Assembly (NCBI GenBank): GCA_964386705.1 | Contig: CAYLTY010000013.1 | Coordinates: 4,833-68,832, forward strand | Origin: AM-0621 sp964386705 | Lineage (GTDB): Bacteria > Planctomycetota > Planctomycetia > Planctomycetales > Planctomycetaceae | Length of the DNA: 64,000 nucleotides | Reading direction: 5' to 3' | Part shown: positions 51,562-59,416 of the stretch, piece by piece | How positions within the stretch are numbered: position 1 is the first letter of the stretch | Layout: each line of letters begins with the position of its first letter | Translations under genes and position numbers: made by a program | Notes under the pieces: generated by a model | The model's database searches: none | Told to the model about the DNA's origin: nothing | The model's input: the letters and a program-made list of their open reading frames with translations, nothing else

Positions 51562-53283
51562 TCAAACCGTTCGCATGCCTTCCGTCTCATAGATCGACCG
51601 CTGCGCTTCGCTGAAGACACACTCAGAGAACGCCATCAGCATCGCGACGATGGGGTCGATCTTTCCGAGCGACCTGGCTTTCTTCGGCATGCAGTGACCG
51701 AAGGTGTTCATTTCCAGCACGACGTTATCCGCGCACCACGCCAGCAGGGGATCGCCGCCGTGAAGGAGACGCGATTGCAGCACGGCCGAATACAGCAGCT
51801 TGAAGGGCTCATGATAGAACTTGTGGTTCTGAGTGAACTTGAAAACTTCGAGACCGTGATCGTTGAGCAGCTCGTCCATCATCAGGCGGCAGTTCTGCGG
51901 ATCCGCGGCGATGGTCTTGATGTGGTAGCGGTGCGAGTCCTCGACGATGCGCTGGCGGATGGCAATGTGGTCCGTCATCTCCGTTTCGGTGACGATCAGT
52001 GAGCCATTCGCCACGAACTTCGCCCATGGCTCGGCGTTCAAGTTGTGAGGGCAGCCGCGCGGGATCCAAGCCTGATTGATGACGTAGTACGGATCCAACT
52101 CATTGTCGGGCGGGAAGCACAGTCCCCACGCCGCCAAGTCGTTAATCATGCCGAGGTCCAAGCCGCCGTGACACTCCCGGCCGAGGAGCTCCGGCAGCTC
52201 GCCGTTGCCGCGTGCCCACTTCTCAGGCGGGATGGCTTTGACAACGGAGCTGACGAGCTGGTTGAGTCGGTACCGTCTGAAGCTCGTCAGACTGACAGGA
52301 CTCTCGCGAGCTTCGGCCGCTTCGTCTTCGAGCGTCTTCAGCGAGACCGTGATGCCCAACAGCGGGTTGGCCTTCTGCCAGCTGATCGGCGAATAGACGT
52401 CGTCCGCCGGATCCGCCGCCATGATCCAGGGGAAGAAGAAATCGGCCTCGACCTGGCGGGTGAGTACCTTCTCGGCAAACTCCAGCTTCTGCCGGTAGGC
52501 CAGCGACTGATCGTTGCCGGCCGTCGTGGTGAAGCACAGCAGGCAGTTCTCGCGCTTGCCCATGCCCTTCTGCACTTTGTCGACCAGCTCGCGGTGCGCG
52601 GCGGTGTTACGAAAGGCGTGCAGCTCGTCGATCACGGCCACCAGATAACCGCCACCGTCCGCGACGCTGCCGTCAGCTCCCAGGGCCTTCAGCGTCGACA
52701 CATAATCCGCGCCGTGCTTGCGGATCCGGAACTCGATCAGCTTCTGCAGCCGACGCGACCATTTCGCCAGTGACTTGTTCGCGCCGAGGAAATCGCGGAC
52801 CTGCTGCCAGACGTACTCGGTGGCCTGCGACCGCGTCGTCGCGCAGCAGACGCATTCACCCGCCAACGACAGCGGCAGGTCGTTGCACATCTTCTTCGCG
52901 AGGATGCCGGCGACGAGCGGACTTTTGCCGCCACCGCGCGCCACGCTGTAGAAGAACTGATTGAAGCGATACAGCTCGGTACCGGCCTGCAGCCAGCCGA
53001 AGAGGTAACTGATCAGCGTCTTCTGAGTGGGGACCAGTTCAAACGGTTTACCGGCTGCCGATAATTTCGGATGCCGCAACAACGGGAACCAGTTGCACGC
53101 GTGCAGCGCGTGATCCCAGGAAAATTCAAGTTTCCGCGCCTTCGCTTCCTTCAGGTCGCGCAGCTGTCTTTCGATCGCGAGTTTTTCCAGCCTTCCCGCT
53201 GGTCTTTTTTCTGACAGTACGAGGTCCTGATACTTCTCGACTTCGTACCGCAGCTGTTCGCGAGCGGGTCTTGGGCGCGGCAT
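51562..53283 (-). CDS. terL: Terminase large subunit
   Basis: A 573-residue packaging motor. The Walker A motif is ARGGGKSP (115-122), the Walker B is YLVAVIDE (213-220) with the catalytic Glu, and LLCFTTTAGN is the coupling motif. The C-terminal nuclease part contains GLDLGMINDLAAWGLCF and KTIAADPQNCRLMMDEL with acidic metal ligands. The start overlaps terS by 158 bp; no other ATG occurs before residue 132. Confidence 0.95.
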   Translation of the reverse strand: MPRPRPAREQLRYEVEKYQDLVLSEKRPAGRLEKLAIERQLRDLKEAKARKLEFSWDHALHACNWFPLLRHPKLSAAGKPFELVPTQKTLISYLFGWLQAGTELYRFNQFFYSVARGGGKSPLVAGILAKKMCNDLPLSLAGECVCCATTRSQATEYVWQQVRDFLGANKSLAKWSRRLQKLIEFRIRKHGADYVSTLKALGADGSVADGGGYLVAVIDELHAFRNTAAHRELVDKVQKGMGKRENCLLCFTTTAGNDQSLAYRQKLEFAEKVLTRQVEADFFFPWIMAADPADDVYSPISWQKANPLLGITVSLKTLEDEAAEARESPVSLTSFRRYRLNQLVSSVVKAIPPEKWARGNGELPELLGRECHGGLDLGMINDLAAWGLCFPPDNELDPYYVINQAWIPRGCPHNLNAEPWAKFVANGSLIVTETEMTDHIAIRQRIVEDSHRYHIKTIAADPQNCRLMMDELLNDHGLEVFKFTQNHKFYHEPFKLLYSAVLQSRLLHGGDPLLAWCADNVVLEMNTFGHCMPKKARSLGKIDPIVAMLMAFSECVFSEAQRSIYETEGMRTV

Positions 53284-53800
53284 TCTTCACAGCTTTCCTT
53301 CGCTGAGCGGCTATCTGCTCGCCGTGTTTCCGCTGAGCTTCGAGCTCGTCCTCTTCGTCGTCTTCGTCCTGTCCTTTTTCCCCCATGCGTGCGCGATCGC
53401 CCGGACTGAGACCAAACTTCAGTCCGAGCTTGAGCAGCTCGGCGCGGGCCTTGTCCCGCATCCAGACGATGGCCTTGGTGCCTTCAGCGCCGGACTTATT
53501 CACGGTCACGCGCTTGGTGCAGCTGAGCTTCATCAGTGCGGCCTGCAGCTCCGAGTACTCGACCACCAGGTCGTAGAGCACAATCACCAGCAGATGGTCC
53601 TGCGGTTCCAGCGGGCGCCAGCGTCCGCAGTGCTCGCGCAACTCGTCGAACGTGAGTTCCTTCAACGACGCGGCCCACGCTGCAACCAGGCTGTCGCTCT
53701 TGGCTTTGCGGCGTGGGCCGTTTGTCGATGAACTTTGAGCGGGTCCGGGCGGACGGCCGGCATTGCGGGCGCCCTTGATCGGACCGCGCTTTCCCATCAT
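53126..53800 (-). CDS. terS: Terminase small subunit (P27-like)
   Basis: A 224-residue protein. The core (LTFDELREHCGRWRPLEPQDHLLVIVLYDLVVEYSELQAALMK, then LLKLGLKFGLSPGDRARM) matches the P27 terminase small subunit pattern. A basic N-terminus and a long Lys/Arg-rich tail (residues 155-224) surround it. The ATG overlaps the stop of the methylase gene (ATGA). The tail is encoded where terL begins in another frame. Confidence 0.87.
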   Translation of the reverse strand: MMGKRGPIKGARNAGRPPGPAQSSSTNGPRRKAKSDSLVAAWAASLKELTFDELREHCGRWRPLEPQDHLLVIVLYDLVVEYSELQAALMKLSCTKRVTVNKSGAEGTKAIVWMRDKARAELLKLGLKFGLSPGDRARMGEKGQDEDDEEDELEAQRKHGEQIAAQRRKAVKNAAPKTRSRTAAVRSREVSGPRTVRKKTSGKAGKTRDRKTAARPEGSEGAET

Positions 53801-54801
53801 GCACCTTCAAGACAATGAGGCGAGAACCACAAACGCTCGCGATGGCGGTTACTCGTGCCTCGGTTGCTGTAGCCACCCGTTGCGGACCAGGCGAAGCACT
53901 CCCAATCGTCCGGCATCGCGTGTTCGCCTTCGTAGCCAGCGAGACAGATGCGCCACCGTTCGTCGTTCCCATGTTCAATCGCCCATGCGCGAACGGCGTG
54001 AGAGACCTGGCCATCGGTCATGCGGTAGAGGTGCTGGTCGCATTCGGTTTCGCTCGCGTAAGGCGGGTCCAGAAACACGGCCGTGATGCCGTTCTTCTTT
54101 CGGCCGGTCGTGAACGACGGAGTCAGCACGCGCTGCCAGTCTCCACACATGACCTTCACGCGACGCAGGCGATCGCTCAGCAACTGGATCGTCTCTTCGA
54201 CGTGCGTTGCCCAGCGATCGCAGGAACCGTGGTAGCTCTCAGCCTTCGGGCCCCGCGCGTGAATGCCGTTCCAACCGGCCTTCGGTATCTGACGCGAGAT
54301 GCCCGGCCCCTTCGGTGCCGTCTTCTTGTCGATACGAACCAGTTTGCCTTCGACGGAGCGCCATGGTCCGTCACCAGCTCCATAGCGACCGATGGCGGAT
54401 GAGATGCCACAGACCCAATAACCGGCAATGCGCGGGTCGCAGTAGTCAGGGTCACCTTCAAGTCGCGAGCGAAGGCCATCGATCTGAGTGAGCAGCCAGG
54501 CGTGTCGCGCGTGGTGATCGTTTTCGTTGACCGGCCAGTCGGCATGCTGCGCGAGCTCCTTTGGTTTGAGCTTCACGCACCGCCAGAAGTTGGCCACGAA
54601 GCCGCAGGCGTCGTTGATGACTTCGGACTCCCCATAGTCTGGTCTGGCCAGCAGGTTCGCAGCGGAACCGCAGAACGTCTCGACGTAGTTGTCGACCGGT
54701 CCGAAGCGCCGCCAGATCTCGGGAGCGATTCGGCTTTTGCCGCCGAAGTAGGGGAAGGGTGCTTTCAGAGTTGCAGGGTTCAATGGAGGGCAAGAGCTCA
54801 A
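53797..54801 (-). CDS. Dam-like DNA adenine methylase (D12 class)
   Basis: A 334-residue enzyme. AdoMet motif FPYFGGKSRI (about 15-24), VETFCGSAANLLA, SEVINDACGFVANFWRCVK and the catalytic FLDPPYA are in the order of D12-class N6-adenine methylases. A TTG start is used: AAGGA lies 6 bp upstream and no ATG precedes the motif. It may protect phage DNA from host restriction or mark packaging DNA. It is inserted between HNH and terS, an unusual site. Confidence 0.92.
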   Translation of the reverse strand: MSSCPPLNPATLKAPFPYFGGKSRIAPEIWRRFGPVDNYVETFCGSAANLLARPDYGESEVINDACGFVANFWRCVKLKPKELAQHADWPVNENDHHARHAWLLTQIDGLRSRLEGDPDYCDPRIAGYWVCGISSAIGRYGAGDGPWRSVEGKLVRIDKKTAPKGPGISRQIPKAGWNGIHARGPKAESYHGSCDRWATHVEETIQLLSDRLRRVKVMCGDWQRVLTPSFTTGRKKNGITAVFLDPPYASETECDQHLYRMTDGQVSHAVRAWAIEHGNDERWRICLAGYEGEHAMPDDWECFAWSATGGYSNRGTSNRHRERLWFSPHCLEGA

Positions 54802-54810
54802 GCGACGTCC

Positions 54811-55194
54811 TTACGAAAAGGGGATGACTCGACCGCGACCGGCATCGGTCGTCCTGGTCTTGATGCTGTGGCATTTCCAGCACAGCGCCTGGTGGTTGCT
54901 GGGCAACCAGAACAAAGGGTCGTCGGCACCCGTCACGGGCGTGATGTGGTCCACGCACTCGGAAGGCGTCACTCGCGAATAGAGCTGGCAATGCACGCAG
55001 AGCGGATGCTCAATGCGGTACTGAATGGAGTACTTCTGCCAACGGTAGCCGTAACCACGGCCACAAGAGGATTCGCGAGATCGACGAAAGGTGGGGCCTG
55101 CAGGCTGTGACGTATCACCTGCAGGCCCCTTCACGGAGATGTCTGACTTGCGGCTACTCAGTAGCCGCCGGCTTTGGGGTGCTCGGCGCGTCAT
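54811..55194 (-). CDS. HNH endonuclease
   Basis: A 127-residue nuclease: CVHC (66-69), ECVDHITPV (His-Asp), then NHQALCWKCHSIKT with the second CxxC and final His. HNH proteins beside terminase are needed for cos cleavage in HK97-type phages. The N-terminus overlaps the previous gene by 41 bp. Confidence 0.9.
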   Translation of the reverse strand: MTRRAPQSRRLLSSRKSDISVKGPAGDTSQPAGPTFRRSRESSCGRGYGYRWQKYSIQYRIEHPLCVHCQLYSRVTPSECVDHITPVTGADDPLFWLPSNHQALCWKCHSIKTRTTDAGRGRVIPFS

Positions 55195-55525
55195 CGGTTA
55201 CCCACGCTTTGAACGCGCCGTGAGGCATGTATTCGGTGCGACCGTCCTTTCGCAGGATCGGGTGCATCGGTTCGGTGAAGCGTTCGACCTGCGGGCAAAC
55301 GTAAACGGGCGGCGGACACGGCGGCATGTGGCAAGGACCACAGGTGTGACACGGAGCGCTGCAGCCGACGATGTTCAATGCGATCGCGACGAACAGCGCA
55401 GGGACGCAGAACGGACCGAGACCGAGGCGACGCCGCTTGGCCGGTTCGGGAATGCCCAGCGCCAGAATGCAGCCTGCGAACGTCACGATCGCGATCGCGA
55501 TCAGCAAACTTTCGGAATCGAACAT
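55154..55525 (-). CDS. Small membrane protein with Cys/Pro-rich segment
   Basis: A 123-residue protein with two membrane helices (SLLIAIAIVTFAGCILAL; LGPFCVPALFVAIALNIVGC) and a Cys/Pro-rich stretch (GCSAPCHTCGPCHMPPCPPP). The second helix ends NIVGC, a possible lipobox. A holin or spanin-type lysis role is plausible by position next to other small membrane genes, but unproven. Confidence 0.68.
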   Translation of the reverse strand: MFDSESLLIAIAIVTFAGCILALGIPEPAKRRRLGLGPFCVPALFVAIALNIVGCSAPCHTCGPCHMPPCPPPVYVCPQVERFTEPMHPILRKDGRTEYMPHGAFKAWVTDDAPSTPKPAATE

Positions 55526-55527
55526 GG

Positions 55528-55710
55528 TTACTTCACCTTCGCTTCGAGGCGGTCAACTTGCTTCTGCAGAGCGCTGAGCGTTGCGCCTTGAGCGGAGATC
55601 TCGCGCACCACGTACAGCAAACCGCTGAGGATCAAGCCGGCCGTGCCGATGAGCGCCGCCCAGCTCTGAGCTGAGAGGCGAACGATTTCGTTGGTGCCGT
55701 CGCGTGTCAT
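55528..55710 (-). CDS. Small membrane protein, candidate holin
   Basis: A 60-residue protein: short N-terminus, one hydrophobic helix (ALIGTAGLILSGLLYVV) and an amphipathic/coiled-coil end (ISAQGATLSALQKQVDRLEAKVK). Size and layout resemble XhlA-type or class III holins. The ATG overlaps the stop of the preceding gene (ATGA). Confidence 0.65.
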   Translation of the reverse strand: MTRDGTNEIVRLSAQSWAALIGTAGLILSGLLYVVREISAQGATLSALQKQVDRLEAKVK

Positions 55711-56258
55711 GCTGGCTTCTTCTTCCGGGGCCGAGGGGTTCGCTCGGTACCGGCAGCGATGCGCGGAAACTTTTCGCCAACAGCGGGCAGCGTCGGTTGG
55801 ATGACCGTCACGGTTGCGGTTACTCGAGTAGCGCCAGCCTTACCCGGAACTTCAAAAGCCAACGGCGGCAATTTGCCAGCGACATCAATGGCAACAACTG
55901 AGAAGACGTTCGCCAGTGTCTCGACCGAACCGAACTCAGCGTCCGTCAGCTGGCTGCACTTATGTGCGTGCAGCGTGTCGTGGCAGATCTGCCGCAGGGC
56001 TTCATCGAGCCGTTGCGGACCGATGCCGAGCTGCTTGAGGAGCATCGTCACGGCGCCGGGACCGAGCAACTGCACGGGCGCAGGAACTGTGCCTGTGCTG
56101 GCGGCAGCATCCTCGGCCTTCGTGATGGCGGCCGTGATGCGAACCGTCACGTCGACGTTGTGAACTCCGACCGGAAGATCCTTCTTCGCGGCTGTGAGTT
56201 CCTTGGTCTTGATGGCTTCGCCCAGGGCGACGATCTGCAGCTGAGTCAGTGCGGACAT
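55707..56258 (-). CDS. Hypothetical phage protein (183 aa)
   Basis: GGAG lies 6 bp before the ATG at 56258. The product is helical in the first half (LTQLQIVALGEAIKTKELTAAKKD, MLLKQLGIGPQRLDEALRQICHDTLHAHKC) and beta-rich later (LPPLAFEVPGKAGATRVTATVTVI), with a Lys/Arg-rich C-terminus. No family recognised. Confidence 0.65.
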   Translation of the reverse strand: MSALTQLQIVALGEAIKTKELTAAKKDLPVGVHNVDVTVRITAAITKAEDAAASTGTVPAPVQLLGPGAVTMLLKQLGIGPQRLDEALRQICHDTLHAHKCSQLTDAEFGSVETLANVFSVVAIDVAGKLPPLAFEVPGKAGATRVTATVTVIQPTLPAVGEKFPRIAAGTERTPRPRKKKPA

Positions 56259-56418
56259 GGATGGCTCCAAAACAATGCCCGCCTACAGGAAGTTTTCTGA
56301 TCTCGATCAAGAGGCTTCGCGACCTCGATGATCCAGCAGGCGGGCGATCACAAGAAACGCTTGCGAGTAAGAGGCCCCAGAGCCCTGAAAGACGGTAAGG
56401 ATTGAGTGATGTGACCGT

Positions 56419-56865
56419 TCAGGGCTCTGGTTGGCCGAGGCTTGATGCGGGCGGTCCGGCTGGATCCGCTCGCGGTTGTGGCGTGTAGTTTTCTTGAGAA
56501 AAGGCTTCGATCGCGGGCAGGCCACCAGCTGCTCGAACCTGTGTGCCGACGTCACCCGTCGCAACCGTCGAACGCACGTCGATGCCAGGGGCAACTACGC
56601 GGAGTCGGTTGATGTTCGGAGCATTATCGGGCTGCGCCGTAGTGATCGTGATCGCCTTTGATCCGAACGTGACGTGCGGACCGATCGGGCCTTGCGGCGC
56701 GATCTCAATGCCAACACTCGACGCTTGGGCTTGCGCTCCCGCTGGGAGTTCAACGCCCTTGCAGCCGCCGATGAACGCCAGACCGAGACCGAAGAGCAGC
56801 TGCGAAACGCAGTACGCGGCAACGCACTTCCACAGCGTGATGGTTGGTTCGGGTCGATCGATCAT
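56419..56865 (-). CDS. Small lipoprotein or membrane protein (148 aa)
   Basis: The ATG at 56865 overlaps the stop of the upstream gene (ATGA). A hydrophobic N-terminus ends GLAFIGGC, a likely lipobox. The rest is Ala/Pro/Gly-rich with a beta segment (HVTFGSKAITITTAQ) and a Pro-rich end. An outer spanin-like role is possible from context. The 14-bp motif at 56489 lies in its 3' part. Confidence 0.6.
   Translation of the reverse strand: MIDRPEPTITLWKCVAAYCVSQLLFGLGLAFIGGCKGVELPAGAQAQASSVGIEIAPQGPIGPHVTFGSKAITITTAQPDNAPNINRLRVVAPGIDVRSTVATGDVGTQVRAAGGLPAIEAFSQENYTPQPRADPAGPPASSLGQPEP
56489..56502 (-). promoter_or_regulatory. 14-bp motif, site near the top of the late operon
   Basis: TTTTCTCAAGAAAA on the minus strand, inside the lipoprotein frame. 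Its next five bases (CTAC after the final A run) match the site at 25884 on the plus strand, giving 17 identical bases. Confidence 0.45.
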
Positions 56866-57167
56866 GCTTTGGCCCTTCGTCGGGTGATGGCATGGCCGAT
56901 CTTGGTCACGGCGCCGCACAGAATGGTCGTCGCCGCCGGGTTGGATTCGATCCAACCACAGATGCCTTTTACGAGGCTCACGAGCTGATCGATCGAGACG
57001 ACGCCGGTGCGGACCAGCGCCACCAGCACCACAAAAATCGCGAACTCTTCGACGGTCAGAAGGACCAGGCGAGCATCGGAGTCCTTGAGCGCTTTGAGCG
57101 TCTTTCCCGTGTCAACGAGTTCGCCGACGGCGCTGGCATCAAGCGGGTCTTTAGCTTCCGTGCTCAT
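56862..57167 (-). CDS. Small membrane protein, candidate holin
   Basis: A 101-residue protein from the ATG at 57167; upstream in-frame ATGs at 57188 and 57221 are possible. One clear membrane helix (LTVEEFAIFVVLVALVRTGVV) is followed by a second weaker hydrophobic segment (ATTILCGAVTKIGHAI) and a basic end. It is the first gene of the leftward operon. Confidence 0.65.
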   Translation of the reverse strand: MSTEAKDPLDASAVGELVDTGKTLKALKDSDARLVLLTVEEFAIFVVLVALVRTGVVSIDQLVSLVKGICGWIESNPAATTILCGAVTKIGHAITRRRAKA

Positions 57168-57187
57168 GTAGACGTCCGACCGGTTCA

Positions 57188-57319
57188 TGAAGAGAATGCG
57201 GCCCCATCCTTGAGACCGCATCACTCGCGCTAACCGGATAGCGCCGACGCCAGAGGTTCCTCGCAGCAAGTCGCTGCTCCCGTCACCGTACTACAAAACA
57301 GCCGTGTTTTGCGTTTCAC
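57188..57319. promoter_or_regulatory. Divergent intergenic region with dyads
   Basis: The gap separates the leftward late operon from three rightward genes and should hold promoters for both. It has an 18-bp dyad, CAAAACA-GCCG-TGTTTTG (57294-57311), and GCAGC-AAGTC-GCTGC (57263-57277). No -35/-10 pair is obvious. Confidence 0.4.
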
Positions 57320-57709
57320 GTGTCTGTCGTCACTAGGACCGACACCATTGCGCCGGAGGCCACTGTGGATTTCGTGTCTCATGAGCGTGCTGCCGGCGTG
57401 CAGCTGCAGTCGGGTGGTTCCTTCTGGTCGTCGGTGGAGAAGTTCTGCGAAGACTCGGCCGTCGATGTCACCGTCGAATCCGTGATGGCCACGACCAAAG
57501 CGCGACGCGAGATCGTGCCCGCTCTGCGCTGGCGGGGTGCCGTCGCGGTGATGCTGGTGGACGACTTCAAGGTACCGCTCGAAATGGTGATCGATATCTG
57601 TGGGTACTCAGCACCACGGCCGCGGCTGAGCATGCTCAGGGAGCTCCAACGAACGCGGCGGTTGATCTCACAAACCTTCGGAGGGACGCATGCAGCTGAT
57701 CGGACCTGA
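57320..57709 (+). CDS. Hypothetical phage protein (129 aa)
   Basis: A GTG-initiated frame (57320; later in-frame GTGs are possible). Product: acidic first half, then LRWRGAVAVMLVDDFKVPLEMVIDICGYSAPRPRLSMLRELQRTRRLI, which may form a helix-turn-helix. It is the first of three overlapping plus-strand genes inside attR; after excision they would read towards the genes at attL. Confidence 0.55.
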   Translation: MSVVTRTDTIAPEATVDFVSHERAAGVQLQSGGSFWSSVEKFCEDSAVDVTVESVMATTKARREIVPALRWRGAVAVMLVDDFKVPLEMVIDICGYSAPRPRLSMLRELQRTRRLISQTFGGTHAADRT

Positions 57710-57992
57710 CGGCAGCCGCATCGAGTTCAACACTCGGTGCGAACAGTTCTGGCTCTGGATGAGACGGTTCTGCGAAGGGGGCGAGCATGCGATACCGGGA
57801 TTGTTCCAACGCTACCTGGTGGGGTACTTCGCGACGCAGCCCGACGTTGGTTTGAGTCGCGCGAGCTGGGCTCGATTGGTCGATCGAGCCGCTGGCCAGT
57901 GTGGCCGCAAACTGACAGAGACCTGCGACCTGATCGCTCAGCACTTTGATTGGAGTCACGATGACAACGGGCACGGAGAAGGAACTGATTGA
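57690..57992 (+). CDS. Hypothetical phage protein (100 aa)
   Basis: GGAGGG lies 4 bp before the ATG. The product is helical with several Trp and Cys residues (CEQFWLWMRRFCEGGEHAIPGLFQRYLVGYFATQPDVGLSRASWARLVDRAAGQCG). No family recognised. It overlaps both neighbours (20 and 32 bp). Confidence 0.65.
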   Translation: MQLIGPDGSRIEFNTRCEQFWLWMRRFCEGGEHAIPGLFQRYLVGYFATQPDVGLSRASWARLVDRAAGQCGRKLTETCDLIAQHFDWSHDDNGHGEGTD

Positions 57993-58491
57993 CCAGGCTC
58001 GAGAGGCCGTGCGGTCCCGCGATCAGGGGGTCAGCGATGCCAACTGGAAGCTCGGCGAATGTGCCACCAGCTGGCGCGCGCTGAGTGACCAACACACCGA
58101 CCAGGCCCTGGCAACAGAGCTGCGTTGTTCGCGCGGTGCCATCTGGCAAGCGCGCCGCGTGTATGAACGATTCGGGGAGACTCGCGGCCGATGGCCATCA
58201 CTCAACTGGAAGCACTTCCTCGTTGTCGTCGCGCGCAGCAATGCCGACGAGCTGCTCAACGCGGCGACCGCGTCGTCACTGTCAGCCGATCAACTCGGCG
58301 CGCAGACCAAGGCAGCGGCAACCGGCCGCGATGTCTTTGCGGTGGTGCGATCCGCGATCGACAGTTGCGTCAAAGCGTTTGCCGGTTCGGTCCAACAACT
58401 CGAACGCCTTGCTGATTTTTTATGCGAAGTCGAAGAGGCGGTCCGCATGCAAGTTGAGGGCCTGTTGCGGCAGCCCCCCACCCCCCCTTGA
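57961..58491 (+). CDS. Hypothetical phage DNA-binding-like protein (176 aa)
   Basis: GGAG lies 5 bp before the ATG at 57961. A helical protein whose middle (DQALATELRCSRGAIWQARRVYERFGE) has a helix-turn-helix look. The C-terminus is a long amphipathic helix (VQQLERLADFLCEVEEAVRMQVEGLL). Two C-runs (six and seven) close the gene and are prone to slippage. Possibly a regulator or excision factor, by position near attR. Confidence 0.65.
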   Translation: MTTGTEKELIDQAREAVRSRDQGVSDANWKLGECATSWRALSDQHTDQALATELRCSRGAIWQARRVYERFGETRGRWPSLNWKHFLVVVARSNADELLNAATASSLSADQLGAQTKAAATGRDVFAVVRSAIDSCVKAFAGSVQQLERLADFLCEVEEAVRMQVEGLLRQPPTPP

Positions 58492-58627
58492 AAACTTTCG
58501 GAAACGCGCGGCGCGGGACTACGCGGTCTAGATCCCTCCCGCTGGGAGGAATTTAGCCCCCCCTATGGTTGCCCGCGGTGGCCGGCAGCGCCGGACAAAC
58601 CCGAACGACGATCGGTTTGTGCGCCGT

Positions 58628-58670
58628 ACTGTCGATCCGGAGGTTGCGGGTTCGAGCCCCGTCGAGCTCG
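58628..58670 (+). repeat. attR core
   Basis: A 43-bp perfect copy of 16602-16644, without the 5' half of the tRNA, so it is not a functional gene. Downstream sequence is the original host tRNA-Asp 3' flank, including its terminator. Confidence 0.92.
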
Positions 58671-58702
58671 CTTGAAGCCCCCTGAGGGCCAGCGAACGAA
58701 CA

Positions 58703-58733
58703 AAGAGCACCGAATCCCAGATTCGGTGCTCTT
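58703..58733 (+). terminator. Host terminator of tRNA-Asp (displaced)
   Basis: A 14-bp perfect stem (AAGAGCACCGAATC and complement) with loop CCA, followed by CGTTTTT. The same hairpin and surrounding bases occur at 61018-61050, so it is a dispersed host element. Confidence 0.85.
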
Positions 58734-58839
58734 CGTTTTTCAGCACTTGGAAAAGTCGAGTGCGTGGTGTGAGCTGCGATTTGCCGCACCTTGCTTTTCG
58801 ATCCGGCCCAGCCAGTCGTCGGATCATTCTGCAGCCAGC

Positions 58840-58931
58840 GTTTGCATCCGTGCAAAGAGGGTTGGGTAGCATGGACGCTCCGTCCGTGCCGTGTGTTTAT
58901 CAAGCAGTCCGGACGCGGCCGTCCATGCTAC
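58840..58931. repeat. Host palindromic repeat with GCATGGACG arms
   Basis: Contains the 22-bp sequence shared with 43673 in the prophage, then GTAGCATGGACG (58866-58877) paired with CGTCCATGCTAC (58920-58931). A related hairpin lies at 61080-61144. Confidence 0.7.
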
Positions 58932-59416
58932 GAAGGCTGCGTCGCCTACGTGACCAGCTGGGCTGACCGTTGGCCGCAGTCGCCAACGTGCCGAAGAGAG
59001 TTCTCACGCCGCACCGTCAGTCGACCGGAGGGTGGCACACCAGAGGACTGACTTGCCTCCGGGAATTGCTTGAGCGAGCCGATCAGATTCCTACCGGAAG
59101 GGTTGTGAAGCGACCTTCGCTTGCTCACCAACCCGTCTTGAGTTGGATCGAAGTTCCTTTTTCTAAGAATATTCTCGCTCTAAGCATCTGCCCGTATCAG
59201 CTCTCAATTTCTTGCAGAACTCGGTATGTCGCCTGAATTACTTGGATCGTGATTCACCACTTCTTCTACGGGTTTAGGCGGCGCGCCAGCCCGGAACAAT
59301 ATCTGCTGACCGCAGATCCCATTCGACCTCGTTGTTGCTAGCAGCATCGCCATTGCTGCCTCGAGGATCATCGAGTGGTCCCTCCACTCGCTCAACTCTT
59401 TTGGAGGAGAAATTAC

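Larger units (their letters stand above)
16602..58670. mobile_element. Integrated siphophage (prophage), 42.0 kb
   Basis: The element is bounded by 43-bp direct repeats. It carries a tyrosine recombinase, a XRE regulator, early genes on the plus strand, and a complete HK97-type head and long-tail module on the minus strand: terS, terL, portal, protease, capsid, connector, tail tube, G/GT and tape measure. The order is that of Siphoviridae-like temperate phages. All key structural genes read as intact open frames; the only clear defect is an amber codon near the end of one methyltransferase. The prophage therefore looks potentially functional, an inference that induction would test. Confidence 0.95.
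58492..59416. other. attR and repeat-rich host intergenic region
   Basis: This 925-bp stretch holds the end of the prophage, attR, a host terminator, a 22-bp repeat copy and a palindromic repeat, each listed separately. Beyond these, 58935-59400 shows no supported gene. Confidence 0.6.

Noticed and set aside
58621..58670. Second tRNA-Asp gene at the right boundary
   Set aside because: Only the 3' 43 bases match; the acceptor 5' strand and D-arm are absent, so it is attR.
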